Positions 1 through 8,983 are shown, numbered from the stretch's first letter. The stretch is 64,000 nt of DNA from JACOND01 sp965202795 (GCA_965202795.1 OZ241848.1:2170001-2234000); one strand, 5' to 3'. The notes: generated by a model from the letters alone, not told the origin. Translations and numbers: made by a program.

Positions 1-55
1 TGGAGATAATGCAGGCCAGCCATTAAACGAATGGAAAGGCCGAGGCGGCCGCCTC

Positions 56-177
56 TGTTTGCTGGGCCGGCCCCGCAGCCGTTCCTGTTTGCTGGGCCGG
101 CCTCGCGGCCGTTCCTGTTTGCTGGGCCGGCCTCGCGGCCGTTCCTGTTTGCTGGGCCGGCCTCGCGGCCGTTCCTG
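56..177. repeat. Tandem array of hairpin repeat R1 (4 x 30 bp)
   Basis: Four head-to-tail 30-bp units built on TTTGCTGGGCCGGCCTCGC followed by GGCCGTTCC; the first unit differs by a few bases. Each unit can fold as CGGCC-TCGC-GGCCG. The same core recurs at about 10826, 11320, 30541-30705, 47781-47815 and 55738-55768, so this is one locus of a dispersed family, called R1 here. Because the unit is 10 codons long the reverse strand stays open, giving a low-complexity frame that I do not believe is a gene. Confidence 0.9.
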
Positions 178-1098
178 AGATGAAACTCAGGGCCAAAAGA
201 CTGCTCAAAAACCTTCCAGTTTATATGCTTTGACAAAATAACCAGAGGATGGCCCTCAAGCGCCAGATCCTTTGTCCTTTTTAAAAATAAATCAGCCTGC
301 CCGCTGCGGCCGCGATTTTTTGAAAACATAAACCCTCTCTCAAACTGTTTGTTTTTGCAGAAAAATTTTCAGAGGGACATACAGAAATTCCGGCTTTTTC
401 TCGAGCAATTATTGTCCCAAAAAAATCCCAAAAAAAAAGGCTTTTTTAATCCAGCCAGACTTTATTGCCTAAATTAAACAGGCTTTCGCTTTCATCACAT
501 CAAGGCTTCAGGCGCGGATCAGGGGCAAAGCGCCTTAAAACCAAAAAAACCCGCTCCGCAGAGGGGGCCGCGCGGCGGTTAGGGGCTGAAGGCTCCTTTT
601 CAGGAAAATACAGCTTTTTTAGGGAAGTCAAGCAAAAAAAGCAAAAATTTTGTCCCGGCGCTGAACCGCCTCTTTTGTCCCGGCGCCTGCGCTGAGCCAG
701 CGCTTTCCTCCTGGCCTCGCGGAAGCCTCTGCCCTCCCCGCGGCCCCGCTGAACCTCTGCCCCCCTGCGGGGGAGCTTCTTCCCTCCCCAGGAAGCCAGC
801 CAGATCCCGGCGCTGAGATCCTGCTTTCTCCCCCGGCCAGGCGAGAGGCCTCACCCTCCTTCAGGAAGCCGGCCAGATCCCGGCGCTGAACCTCTGGTTT
901 TGCCTGGTCCCGGCAAAGCCTCAGGGCATTGAGCGGAGCTTATAGCCTCATGCCGCGATGCGCAAAAAAACGGGGCCGAAAACATCTTTGCCGGCTGTGT
1001 TCAGCCAGCTTAGGCCAGGGGGCATGCGGGGCCGCATTGCAAATAAAGAGATGCCTTATGTCCAGCCAGCCTTAAACCCCGTGGCTGGGAACCGCGCC
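178..1098. other. Gene-free stretch with degenerate GC-rich repeats
   Basis: I see no convincing gene here. From about 650 to 960 the motif TCCCGGCGCTGA recurs several times, together with AGCCTCATGCCG and GCCGGCCAGATCCCGGCG. These match, in reverse orientation and with decay, parts of the R2 repeat found at 48391-48724 and 55819-56215. The rest is AT-rich runs and unassigned sequence. Confidence 0.5.
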
Positions 1099-1126
1099 AA
1101 AAAAGGCGGGGCTGAAAAGCCCCGCC
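1099..1126 (-). terminator. Rho-independent terminator of pilA
   Basis: On the reverse strand a 9-bp GC stem (GGCGGGGCT / AGCCCCGCC, loop TTTC) is followed by six T residues. It lies about 15 bases after the pilA stop codon and is a textbook intrinsic terminator. Confidence 0.85.
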
Positions 1127-1141
1127 CGCGATAAAAATTGC

Positions 1142-1927
1142 TTAGCTGCAGGTTCCGTTTGTATTGCAAGTAACGGTAGTTGCGGCAGTACTTGCGCCGC
1201 CTGTGCAAACACCGCCTGCTGGTATTGAAATAGCTGACGATTTAGGACACTGTGATAAACCAGAAAGATCCGGGGTGCAACCAGGAAGACATGTGCCTGG
1301 AGAACCCTGAAGAGTGCCTCGTGTCCCTGCTATCGGTGGAGTTGCACTAGGATCAGGATCCACCCCCCCTTGGCAAGATAATCCACCAGGAGCAGTATCC
1401 CCGCAAGGGGTCCCTATGGGAAAGGCGTAAAGCGGAGTTGCTGTCGGAACCCCTGTATTGTTGTTTTCATATTGAACGCAGGCATTTACACCCTGTCCCG
1501 TCAATACAACATCCCAGCAGGCTTTTTGAGTTCCCGCCATAACTGTAATTGTTGATCCCTTCTGCGCTTGGAGTGTGTTGTTTATAGTGCTGCTGGCGCA
1601 AGCTGCAAAAGCGTTTACCGCCAAACAGGCCGGGAAGGCTTTTTGTATCTGAGCGATGTTGCTGACAAGGGTTTCCCTGACCGCGCGGCGCTGATAGCCC
1701 TGATAAGCGGGGATGGCCACTGCCGCCAGGACCCCGATAATGCCAATCACGACCAAAAGCTCGATCAGTGAAAATCCGCCCTCGCTGCGGCGGTTTCCCC
1801 CAGTGATGAGGTTTTGGCGCCTCCAGCTTTGACTTTTTTGACCCCAGTTTTTTTGAATCCGCCTTTTTTGATTGAAGGAAAAAAAGCGGAAAAATCCTTT
1901 AATTGTTTCCATTTTGGTTGTTTCCAT
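1142..1927 (-). CDS. pilA: Type IV pilin / prepilin-type protein
   Basis: Major or minor pilin of a type IVa pilus. The prepilin motif is G|FSLIELLVVIGIIGVLAAVAIPAY, quoted here in part as GFSLIELLVV, with Phe+1 and Glu+5, followed by the usual N-terminal hydrophobic helix. The C-terminal half is Gly/Thr/Cys-rich and has several cysteines that could form the disulfide loop of pilins. I chose the ATG at 1927 because AGGAGG lies 7 bases upstream. This gives about 261 residues with an unusually long leader of 51 residues before the cleavage site, rich in Arg, Lys and Phe. A clean terminator follows the gene. Assembly genes pilMNOPQ and the prepilin peptidase lie 11-19 kb away in the same window. 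Confidence 0.9.
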   Translation of the reverse strand: METTKMETIKGFFRFFSFNQKRRIQKNWGQKSQSWRRQNLITGGNRRSEGGFSLIELLVVIGIIGVLAAVAIPAYQGYQRRAVRETLVSNIAQIQKAFPACLAVNAFAACASSTINNTLQAQKGSTITVMAGTQKACWDVVLTGQGVNACVQYENNNTGVPTATPLYAFPIGTPCGDTAPGGLSCQGGVDPDPSATPPIAGTRGTLQGSPGTCLPGCTPDLSGLSQCPKSSAISIPAGGVCTGGASTAATTVTCNTNGTCS

Positions 1928-2444
1928 GGAATTGCCTCCTATGGGTTTGTTTTGCCTTTGCCGCCCCCCTGCCGCCAGACCCATCCTGCCAGCCGCCCCC
2001 CTCAAGCCAAGCCCAAAAGAGACTGGCCGGCTTTAAGAAACCGCTGGAACGCCCGCCGCAAAAGCGGGCGCGGCAGAAAAACAGCTGTAATCAATTTATC
2101 AGGCTCTTTTTGACTTTGTCCAGCCCCCGCGGGGCGCAAAATTCAAAATTGAGACACTTTTTTTTGTTTCCCGGCTGAATCTCAGACAAATCCAGCCTAA
2201 GGGCCTGTCTCAAACCCCTGGAACAGGGGGGGCCATCCGGGGCCAGAACGGCAGGGGCCCCAGGCTCTGAGGGCCGATCCGCTGCCAAAAAGACTGCCGC
2301 GGCTGCGGGCGGCAAGCCCGCCAAAAGCCCTGATTCTTATAAAAAGCTTTTTCCGGCCCGCAGGGGGGAGAATTAAGCCTCTTTGGCTTTGCCGATCTGA
2401 AAGGGGGCAGAGGGCTTTCCCTCCCCTGCAGCCCAGGCCGCAGC
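1928..2444. other. Intergenic region, nothing recognised
   Basis: No gene is supported. A perfect 6-bp inverted repeat (GCCCGC / GCGGGC) lies around 2051-2069 but lacks a T-run on either strand, so it is not called a terminator. Confidence 0.4.
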
Positions 2445-2681
2445 TCACTCAGCCTGACCGTTCTGGACGCCCGCTTGCGGCTGGCTTAGATTTTCCGCCT
2501 CCGCCGGGCCTGTCAACCCGCCGTTTTTGAATTTAATAATTTCAGCTTCAGGCAAACCGGTCACCTCAGAAATCAGAGGAATTTCCAAATTTTTCTGAAG
2601 CATATTCAGGATAACTTTCCGCATGCCTTTTTGCATGCCTTTCTGCATGCCTCTTTCCTCAATTTCTTCCCGTATTGTCAT
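2445..2681 (-). CDS. Candidate internal short Rpn product (C-terminal tail)
   Basis: Within the rpn gene, AAAAGGAGGTTATATG places a GGAGG four bases before an in-frame ATG at 2681. Translation from here gives 78 residues made of the GMQK repeats and the C-terminal helical segment, without any nuclease residue. In studied Rpn systems an internal start yields a small C-terminal protein (RpnS) that blocks the full-length nuclease. That this happens here is an inference from the ribosome binding site and its conservation in the other rpn copies of this window. Confidence 0.45.
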   Translation of the reverse strand: MTIREEIEERGMQKGMQKGMRKVILNMLQKNLEIPLISEVTGLPEAEIIKFKNGGLTGPAEAENLSQPQAGVQNGQAE

Positions 2682-3461
2682 ATAACCTCCTTTTGGCAAT
2701 AACCCCCGGCAGACAGCCTCCCGCTCAGCCTCCGCCCAAACCTCTGACTTCATTTTATACCCCTCAAACAAATAGTCAACCAGACTTAACGCAAAATCTG
2801 GATATTTCTTTAAAAAATCAACCCCAAACATGCTCAAAACCCCCAAAACAAACTCAACATCCGCCGCGCGATCCCAAACATGCCGCAGCAAATACAGGCA
2901 GACGCCAAGCTTAGACTTTGAATCCTTAAAAAACTTCTCCAGGCGCGGATCGTGAAGGTCCAGCAAATACGGCTTAAAACCCAGCATGTTTTGCCGCGCC
3001 ATCCGGCTTTTCGGGGAAATCGGGGGGCCAAGAGCCTCCCGAAGGGATAGCGGGCCTTTGTAAGGCCTCCTCCCCTGATGAGCCAAAACAGGCAAAATCT
3101 CTGGCAGCAGGCCATGCCTTTCAAGCTGATCAACTGAAAACTGCGTCTGATAGCGGAAAAACTGGGCATAAGTCTTCTTAGGCTCATATTGTGACTTATG
3201 CTCAATCACGATGTAAGTCAAAACTCCCGGATCTGAGAGAAGGGGGGCCGCCACAACCAAGTCAGCCCTTTTGCCGTCATGAAAGCTGTCCTTTGCCAGC
3301 CCGCTCCGCGGCCAGTCATAGAGCGCAAATATTTCCAGGGGGAGGGCCTCCCGGCAGAGATCAGCGGCCGCCCCCGGCAGCTCGCAGGCTCTTTTGAAAA
3401 ATCTGTCATGGATGCCTGATGTTTTTGCCGCCTCAGAAACCGCTTTTTCTTTTTCCGCCAT
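2445..3461 (-). CDS. Rpn family recombination-promoting nuclease / putative transposase
   Basis: A 338-residue member of the Rpn (Transposase_31, PD-(D/E)XK) family. The opening HDRFFKRAC, the RADLVV aspartate, the IEHKS element (E-x-K) and the following FFRYQ are the family's nuclease signature. Rpn proteins are DNA endonucleases known to promote RecA-independent recombination, and more recently linked to toxin-antitoxin behaviour and phage defence. The C-terminal tail has GMQK repeats and then a helix-turn-helix-like LISEVTGLPEAEIIK. ATG 3461 is preceded by GGGGGA. An in-frame ATG at 2681 with its own GGAGG could make the tail alone (separate entry). A second Rpn subfamily occurs at 53713-55005. 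Confidence 0.85.
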   Translation of the reverse strand: MAEKEKAVSEAAKTSGIHDRFFKRACELPGAAADLCREALPLEIFALYDWPRSGLAKDSFHDGKRADLVVAAPLLSDPGVLTYIVIEHKSQYEPKKTYAQFFRYQTQFSVDQLERHGLLPEILPVLAHQGRRPYKGPLSLREALGPPISPKSRMARQNMLGFKPYLLDLHDPRLEKFFKDSKSKLGVCLYLLRHVWDRAADVEFVLGVLSMFGVDFLKKYPDFALSLVDYLFEGYKMKSEVWAEAEREAVCRGLLPKGGYMTIREEIEERGMQKGMQKGMRKVILNMLQKNLEIPLISEVTGLPEAEIIKFKNGGLTGPAEAENLSQPQAGVQNGQAE

Positions 3462-4070
3462 AAATCCCCCTTTGTTTTTGGTCTGGGCTGTGCTGTATTC
3501 CCCTTATATTTTCTCTGGCTAAAGCCTGCCGCAGCTTGCTGTATTCGGGGCCGGCCAAAATCTGCGCCGCCGGGGCAGCCCCAAGCCTGTTTAAGCTCCC
3601 GCGGGCGCCGGTTTCCCGCTCTGGAGATATAAGCTTTCCCCTGATTTTTCTGAAAAGCAAGGGAAAAACACAGCTTGGACGCGCCGGCATAAAGATTAAA
3701 CCAATTAAAGCGGGTCTTAGCTAAATTTGGCCTAAAGGCCAGCCACAAGGCCCAGGCCATTCTCATGGGGGCTGCCTGCGCTGGAAAATCACGCTTTTGC
3801 CTTCAGGCAGCTAAATTTCAAAAAAACCAGCCCAGTTAAGACACATTGCATCATCAACCACCCGCCGGCGCCGCGGCAAGGGGCAGAGCAGGCCAAAAGC
3901 CCTGCCAAAACCCTAGACCCCGCCACAAAGGTTTGCTTTTTTGTTTGCCAGCTCCCGGCGGCTTTTGCCATAATGTTTTTAAAGGCTTGATATTTTTGAG
4001 GTTTTTTGGGGAGGGCGCCATAAATGATCGCAGGCGCCAATCAAAAAGCGGCCCGCGGGCCGGCGCGATT
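3462..4070. other. Intergenic region upstream of the methyltransferase
   Basis: No gene recognised. The frame of the downstream methyltransferase stays open back to 3846, but the extra residues are low-complexity Arg/Pro/Gln and resemble nothing known. Confidence 0.4.
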
Positions 4071-5159
4071 TTGAGAAAAGCTTTGGAAAAACCGGGGAAA
4101 CAGCAGCGGCCCGCGCTGCCGGCGGGAAAAGCCTACAGGGTTGGGGAGCTGTTTTGCGGGGCCGGGGGCTTCGCCCTGGGGGCATGCCTTGCAAAATACA
4201 AGGGCAGCCGGCTCCGCCATGTCTGGGCAAATGACAGCGACAAAGACGCCTGCGGCACTTTTAGGCATAATATTGAGATCAATCCAGACAAAGTGATATG
4301 CGCGGATGTCAAAAATCTGGATTTTAACCGGCTGGGGCCTATCGATGGCCTGCTGTTTGGCTTTCCATGCAATGATTTTTCCGTGGTTGGAGAGAAAAAA
4401 GGCCTAAATGGGGATTATGGCCCGCTTTACTCTTATGGCGCCCGCGCGCTGCGTCATTTTCAGCCTCTGTTTTTTGCGGCTGAAAATGTGGGGGGGCTGC
4501 AAACCGCAAACAAAAGCGGCGCGCTTCCCATAATTAAAGCCTCTTTTGAAAAAGAGGGCTATGATGTTTTTGAGCATCTGTATAAATTTGAAGCTTATGG
4601 CGTCCCGCAGAAAAGGCGGCGGCTGGTTTTTGCCGGATTCCAAAAAAAGCTTCGCATAAATTTTTCACCGCCGCAGCCGGCAGACAGGCGCCCCATGACT
4701 GCCAGGCAGGCGCTGAAAGGCATCCCGAAAAACGCCCCCAATCATGAGCCGGCCAGGCAAAACCGCCTGGTCATAGAGCGCCTGCGGCATATTGAGCCTG
4801 GCGAAAACGCCTTCACCGCGGCTTTGCCGGATCATTTAAAATTAAACATGAAAAGCGGCGCGAAAATAAGCCAGATATACAAGCGCTTAAAGCCTGACGA
4901 GCCGGCTTACACCATCACCGGCTCAGGCGGGGGCGGGACCCATGTCTATCACTGGAAAGAGCCGCGCGCCCTCACAAACAGGGAAAGGGCGCGGCTGCAG
5001 GCTTTCCCCGATGATTTTGTTTTTAAGGGATCAAAAGAAAGCGTCCGCAGGCAAATTGGCATGGCGATTCCCCCAAGGGGAATCTCAGTTATTTTAAGCC
5101 ATATCCTTAAAGCGCTGCATCATTCCCTTCATTGCGGAGCCTTTTACAGCTCGCGCTGA
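4071..5159 (+). CDS. DNA (cytosine-5-)-methyltransferase
   Basis: Transfers methyl from S-adenosylmethionine to C5 of cytosine. Motifs appear in family order: I (ELFCGAGGFALG) near the N terminus, IV with the catalytic cysteine (GFPCNDFS), VI (AAENVGG), VIII (QKRRR), IX (RLQAFPDDF) and X (RQIGMAIPP). The target recognition part between VIII and IX is short. No in-frame ATG precedes motif I, so the start is uncertain. TTG at 4071 puts motif I about 22 residues from the N terminus, as usual; the frame is open back to 3846. No restriction endonuclease is adjacent, only a short remnant frame at 5243-5386, so it may be an orphan methylase or the survivor of a type II system. Confidence 0.85.
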   Translation: MRKALEKPGKQQRPALPAGKAYRVGELFCGAGGFALGACLAKYKGSRLRHVWANDSDKDACGTFRHNIEINPDKVICADVKNLDFNRLGPIDGLLFGFPCNDFSVVGEKKGLNGDYGPLYSYGARALRHFQPLFFAAENVGGLQTANKSGALPIIKASFEKEGYDVFEHLYKFEAYGVPQKRRRLVFAGFQKKLRINFSPPQPADRRPMTARQALKGIPKNAPNHEPARQNRLVIERLRHIEPGENAFTAALPDHLKLNMKSGAKISQIYKRLKPDEPAYTITGSGGGGTHVYHWKEPRALTNRERARLQAFPDDFVFKGSKESVRRQIGMAIPPRGISVILSHILKALHHSLHCGAFYSSR

Positions 5160-5242
5160 TGACCAGCAAAGCATGTTCCTGGCTGCTGCCCAGCAAAGGG
5201 GGAAAGCCCTCCACTCCATAAAAAAACAACAGCGGGCTTGGA

Positions 5243-5386
5243 TTGTATTTTCGCCGCCGCTTAAATTTACAGCCTGGAGAATATGTGAAGCATGAGCATT
5301 TAGAGAATTACGGCCGTTTTGATGTGGAATTTACAAAAATTGACAGTGAAACCTTTTATATGGATTTCTCCAGCAAAAAGCCATAG
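5243..5386 (+). pseudogene. Remnant reading frame after the methyltransferase
   Basis: A 47-codon open stretch ending at TAG 5386 reads as plausible protein (EYVKHEHLENYGRFDVEF, then DSETFYMDFSSKKP) and has different, more AT-rich composition than its surroundings. It has no good start and a stop precedes it. It looks like the C-terminal end of a lost gene. Its position just behind a methyltransferase makes a restriction endonuclease possible, but nothing in the sequence proves that. Confidence 0.3.
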
Positions 5387-5511
5387 CTGCCAGCCGGCAG
5401 CCGCTCTCTGGCCAAATGCGGGAAACATCTGCCGCTCTAAGAGCCTGCCGCAATGCAGCAAAAGCTTTCTGTCCGCTCAATCAAAATAAAGCTTCGCTCA
5501 AAAGCGCCTTT

Positions 5512-6603
5512 TCAAACCCGGCGGGCCGGACTGCCGGCGCAAACGGCATAATCCGAAAACAAAGCTTCGCTCTCCTTAATCAGCCGCTTTTGATCCGGCC
5601 GGAAAAGCAAATGGACGCTGGGGCCGGCGTCCATTGTCACAAGCGGCCCATCGCCCGCTTTGCTCCAGCCCCCCCTTGCTTTGCGCAAAATGTCCCTTGA
5701 TGCCTTTGTCAGATAGCGGACAGGCGGCCGGGAGGTTTCAAACAAGCTTTGAAGATCTTCCATTTCCTCCCAGGCCAGGCGGCATGCCGCTTTCCAGTCC
5801 AGAATCTTCATAGCGGCCAGCATGTCCTGAAAGCGCCGCCGCGCCCTCCGGACCCGCCCGCGAAACATCGGGCTTGTTCTGACCAGCTTGTGAGCCTGGC
5901 TGGAGGAAACCGGCTTTGCCCCAAACTCAGCAATAACCAGCTGATGAATGAGGCCGCTCCAAAACCCTGGAAGCCTGAGAGGCGCCGCAGCCCGGCCCTC
6001 CCACAGCGCCCATGGCGAAAAAAAAGACCGGCAGGACGAGCCTGATCCCATGCGGCTCAAACGGGAGAGATCCGCCGCGCCCAAAGAGTTTATTTGATCT
6101 TTTCGGAGGGATTTGTCTTTGGCGAGCGCAAAAGCCGCGCGGGTCAGGGCGGCAAAAGCGGACGCGGAGCTTGCAGCGCCGGCAGCGCGCGGAAAATTCC
6201 CGGCAGATCTCAGCCGGAAATTTCCCGGGATAAAAAGCTCCCGCTTTAAAACCCGAAAAAAACGGAGAAACCTGTCCCGCTCCTCAAAGGAGAGGGGCGG
6301 CTCCAGAGGCAGAGGCTTTGATGACCGAAAAAGGCTTTTTTTGCCCATGCGCCCGCTTTGAAAAGGATCTGCGGCAAAAGGCTCCCAAGAGTCAGAAGCC
6401 TCAGCCTCTTCAATCTCAACTAGGCTTAAAAAATGATTCAGCGCGAGGGAAAGCGATGGGTTGATGGGCAGATTTCGGCCGGCCGGAGCCTTTCCCGCCG
6501 CCTGTTTTTTGCCCATGTATTTGATCAGCGCCAGGTTGGAGGGCGCCGCGGCCCGCCATTTGCGCCGGCAGCCGGCAGCGCCGCTCTTTAAGCTTCGGCT
6601 CAT
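5512..6603 (-). CDS. mvaD: Diphosphomevalonate decarboxylase
   Basis: Converts mevalonate 5-diphosphate to isopentenyl diphosphate with ATP hydrolysis, the last specific step of the mevalonate pathway. The 363 residues show the family's SNLALIKYMGK near residue 23, the GHMP-type glycine/serine loop MGSGSSCRSF with the conserved Ser/Arg, and the TMDAGPSVHLL near the C terminus, where the Asp is catalytic. The Lys of the usual KYWGK motif is kept while Trp is replaced by Met. The ATG overlaps the stop of the upstream phosphomevalonate kinase (ATGA), so the two are probably translationally coupled. It is the last gene of the reverse-strand isoprenoid run. Confidence 0.9.
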   Translation of the reverse strand: MSRSLKSGAAGCRRKWRAAAPSNLALIKYMGKKQAAGKAPAGRNLPINPSLSLALNHFLSLVEIEEAEASDSWEPFAADPFQSGRMGKKSLFRSSKPLPLEPPLSFEERDRFLRFFRVLKRELFIPGNFRLRSAGNFPRAAGAASSASAFAALTRAAFALAKDKSLRKDQINSLGAADLSRLSRMGSGSSCRSFFSPWALWEGRAAAPLRLPGFWSGLIHQLVIAEFGAKPVSSSQAHKLVRTSPMFRGRVRRARRRFQDMLAAMKILDWKAACRLAWEEMEDLQSLFETSRPPVRYLTKASRDILRKARGGWSKAGDGPLVTMDAGPSVHLLFRPDQKRLIKESEALFSDYAVCAGSPARRV

Positions 6604-7568
6604 GGCGGCCCGGGAGAATCTGTTTTTGCGGGTTTATTGCTCCTGCCATTGCGCCGCCCGCCGTTTTTTTGAAGAGTTTGGGCCGGGATTTTGCGCGCCT
6701 CCATTCCATAAGTCAGCTGTGAGGCATCGGCGATGATTTCCAAAAAACTCATTTTTTCCCTTAAATACGCTTCATGCTCTTTTTTGTGAAAGACAATGAT
6801 GGCGTCTGCGCCCATGGCGCCGCAGCCCTTTATGGCTTTGATCTCTTTGATCCCGGAAAGCCTGTCCAAAGCCTCCCTGGCTGCCGGAGCAACCAGGCCC
6901 TTTAAGCTCAGGGCGCGGCGGCTGCCGCTCACAGCCTCTAAAAACCCCGCCTCGTCCCTTTCCTTTATGGCGCGGGCGCCGGCAGCGGCAATCTGCTTCA
7001 GGTCGGAAACATCGGGCAAAACCAGGTTTTTTAAATGCTCATGGGTCTTTGAAACGGCGCCTGTTCTGGCTATCAGGCACTCCAGATCGGGGAGCGAAAG
7101 GGTCAGGGACTCCACAGCCAGCGGATTTTGCTCAAAAACACAGACCCCGCCGACCCACTGAGAGACAATATCGGCGCCGCTGGGCTGATGCCGGCCCTCA
7201 AACTTCAGGCTTTTATAGGCGCGCCAAATCTCCTGAGGGGGAATTTGATCAATGGTCCGCCCCTGCCAAAGGGCATGGCAGGCATAAAGAATATTAAACT
7301 GCGCCGAGGAAAAGCCAAAGCCGCCGCGGCCATGAAAAGGATCCTGCCACTGAAGCTTTGCCTTGCTGAACTCAGAGGCATGTTTTCCGGCCCACTGCCC
7401 GGCGGGGCTTTGCGCGGGGATCTCCGCGCCGCGGCCTCTGGCGCAAGGCTCTATGAGGCATTTGAACCGCGGCTCCGTGTTCAGCAGCACAGCCTGCCCG
7501 CCGTCTAAAACACCGTATTCGCCGAGGGCGTAAGTTTTTGAGGGGCAGGATATTTCAATCAGATTCAT
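6600..7568 (-). CDS. GHMP kinase, probable phosphomevalonate kinase
   Basis: GHMP-superfamily kinase of 322 residues. The N terminus (ISCPSKTYALGEYGVLDGG) matches the PSK-type opening of phosphomevalonate kinases, and GRGGFGFSSAQF is the ATP-binding loop in a slightly unusual form. GCGAMGADAII is the third GHMP motif. The substrate assignment rests on its place between mvaA and mvaD and on a separate mevalonate kinase at 11543-12451. The C-terminal 20 residues are low-complexity Arg/Asn/Pro. Seven bases separate it from the mvaA stop codon, and its own stop overlaps the mvaD start. Confidence 0.85.
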   Translation of the reverse strand: MNLIEISCPSKTYALGEYGVLDGGQAVLLNTEPRFKCLIEPCARGRGAEIPAQSPAGQWAGKHASEFSKAKLQWQDPFHGRGGFGFSSAQFNILYACHALWQGRTIDQIPPQEIWRAYKSLKFEGRHQPSGADIVSQWVGGVCVFEQNPLAVESLTLSLPDLECLIARTGAVSKTHEHLKNLVLPDVSDLKQIAAAGARAIKERDEAGFLEAVSGSRRALSLKGLVAPAAREALDRLSGIKEIKAIKGCGAMGADAIIVFHKKEHEAYLREKMSFLEIIADASQLTYGMEARKIPAQTLQKNGGRRNGRSNKPAKTDSPGPP

Positions 7569-7574
7569 AAGGCG

Positions 7575-8906
7575 CTAAAGCCATTGATGATGCTTTCTCC
7601 AATGGTTTAAATCCTTTAAGGCTCTCGCAAGCGAGATGGTTTTTTGCTCTTTCAGGACATGTGTCAAATGCTCTTCAAGAAAAGGCCTTTCCTCCCTGCC
7701 GGCGCCTGTCTTGAGAGCGATGTTTTTTATATGGAGCTTCATGTGCCCCTCAATCACGCCCTCTGTGACCAAAGCCCTGAGGGCGCCGAGGTTTTGTATC
7801 AGCCCCAGGGCGCAGCAAAGCGAGGCCAGCTCCGGCCCTTTTGGAAAGCCCAGAATTTTTAAGCACAAATGAGCCATGGGATGAGAGTTTGTGACGCCGC
7901 CCACGGCTCCGACCATAAAGGGGCCTGTCAGCTCGCCATGCAGCTCCCCGCCCCGAACCCTCCATTTTGTGAGCGAAGAGTAGGACCCGCTTCGGCAGGC
8001 GTAGGCATGCAGCCCGGCCTCCACAGCCCTCCAGTCATTTCCGGTGGCAATCAAAAGGCCGTCTATGCCGTTTAAAACCCCCTTGTTGTTTGTGGCCGCC
8101 CGGTAAGGGTCAGTTTCCGCAAACAAAGAGGCCTCCTCAATTTTGCGGATCAGGCCGGCCTCCTGCCCTCTGAGAATCACCCGCGCCCGCGCAAGCCGCC
8201 TGTCGGCCAGGTTGGAGAGGATGCTCATGGAAACCTGCTCTCCGCTAAGCCTCTCCAAAGGGGGCTTTAAGCTTTCACAAACCTGATTTATCAGGTTGGC
8301 GCCCATGGCATCGCAGGTTTCAATAAAAAGATGCAGGACAGCCATCCGGCCCGCGCCGCCGGCTTTCCCAGAGGCTGAGGCGCCCGCGCCGCTTTCCGGG
8401 CGGTCCAGAAGCCGAAGCTCCCAGCCCTTCAGCCCGCCCCCTCTTTTTGCCATGGAGGCCAGAAGCCCGCTGTGAAGATTTTTTTTCCATTTCGGAAAAT
8501 TCTCCTCAATGGCTTTTTTCAGCCGGGCGGGGTTTTTGACCCTTGCCATTTGCATCTGTCCGGTGGAAAGAGTCCCCAGCGGCCCGGCTTTGATCTCTCC
8601 GTTTGCCGAGACCCAGCGCGCGGTCTTGCTGGCTGCCGCTATGATGGAGGTCTCCTCCACAGCCAGAGGCAAAACCCGCGGCCGGCCGTTAATGATGAAG
8701 TTCACAGCCAGCCCAAGGGGCAGGCCAAACCAGCCCAGAACATTCTCAATCAGGTCTTCGGCCAAATCCAAAGGCGGGGTTTTCGCGGAGTTAAGAAGCC
8801 GCGAGTCCTCCTCAGACAAAAAGCCTAAGTCTTGCAGCTTTTGCAGGCGCGCGGCGCGGCCCAGCCGGGAAAAGCCCTTCATTTGCTTAAGATAGGAGTT
8901 TTCCAT
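7575..8906 (-). CDS. mvaA: Hydroxymethylglutaryl-CoA reductase, class II
   Basis: Reduces HMG-CoA to mevalonate (or the reverse), the committed step of the pathway. Class II hallmarks are ENVLGWFGLPLGLAVNF with the catalytic Glu, DAMGANLINQ, the NKGVLNGIDGLLIATGND segment (given in parts: NKGVLNGID, ATGNDWRA) with catalytic Lys and Asp, and EGHMKLHIKN with the catalytic His. I prefer ATG 8906; an in-frame TTG at 8930 would add eight residues but has no ribosome binding site. A perfect TATAAT lies 40 bases upstream, so the gene may also have its own promoter. Cofactor preference cannot be read from this sequence with confidence. Confidence 0.93.
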   Translation of the reverse strand: MENSYLKQMKGFSRLGRAARLQKLQDLGFLSEEDSRLLNSAKTPPLDLAEDLIENVLGWFGLPLGLAVNFIINGRPRVLPLAVEETSIIAAASKTARWVSANGEIKAGPLGTLSTGQMQMARVKNPARLKKAIEENFPKWKKNLHSGLLASMAKRGGGLKGWELRLLDRPESGAGASASGKAGGAGRMAVLHLFIETCDAMGANLINQVCESLKPPLERLSGEQVSMSILSNLADRRLARARVILRGQEAGLIRKIEEASLFAETDPYRAATNNKGVLNGIDGLLIATGNDWRAVEAGLHAYACRSGSYSSLTKWRVRGGELHGELTGPFMVGAVGGVTNSHPMAHLCLKILGFPKGPELASLCCALGLIQNLGALRALVTEGVIEGHMKLHIKNIALKTGAGREERPFLEEHLTHVLKEQKTISLARALKDLNHWRKHHQWL

Positions 8907-8945
8907 GGGTTTCCGCGCGCCCCCTTTCAAAGAGGTTTTTTTATG

Positions 8946-8974
8946 ATTATACCGGTTTTGATTTTACAGTCTTC
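8946..8974 (-). promoter_or_regulatory. Possible internal promoter before mvaA
   Basis: On the reverse strand a consensus TATAAT (8946-8951) sits 17 bases after a weak GAAGAC -35 box, in the 77-base gap between fni and mvaA. It would start transcription about 30 bases before the mvaA ATG. The -35 box is poor, so this is tentative. Confidence 0.4.
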
Positions 8975-8983
8975 AGATTTTTT

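Noticed and set aside
23..208. Small protein with TGTAARPAQQ repeats
   Set aside because: It only translates the R1 tandem array at 56-177.
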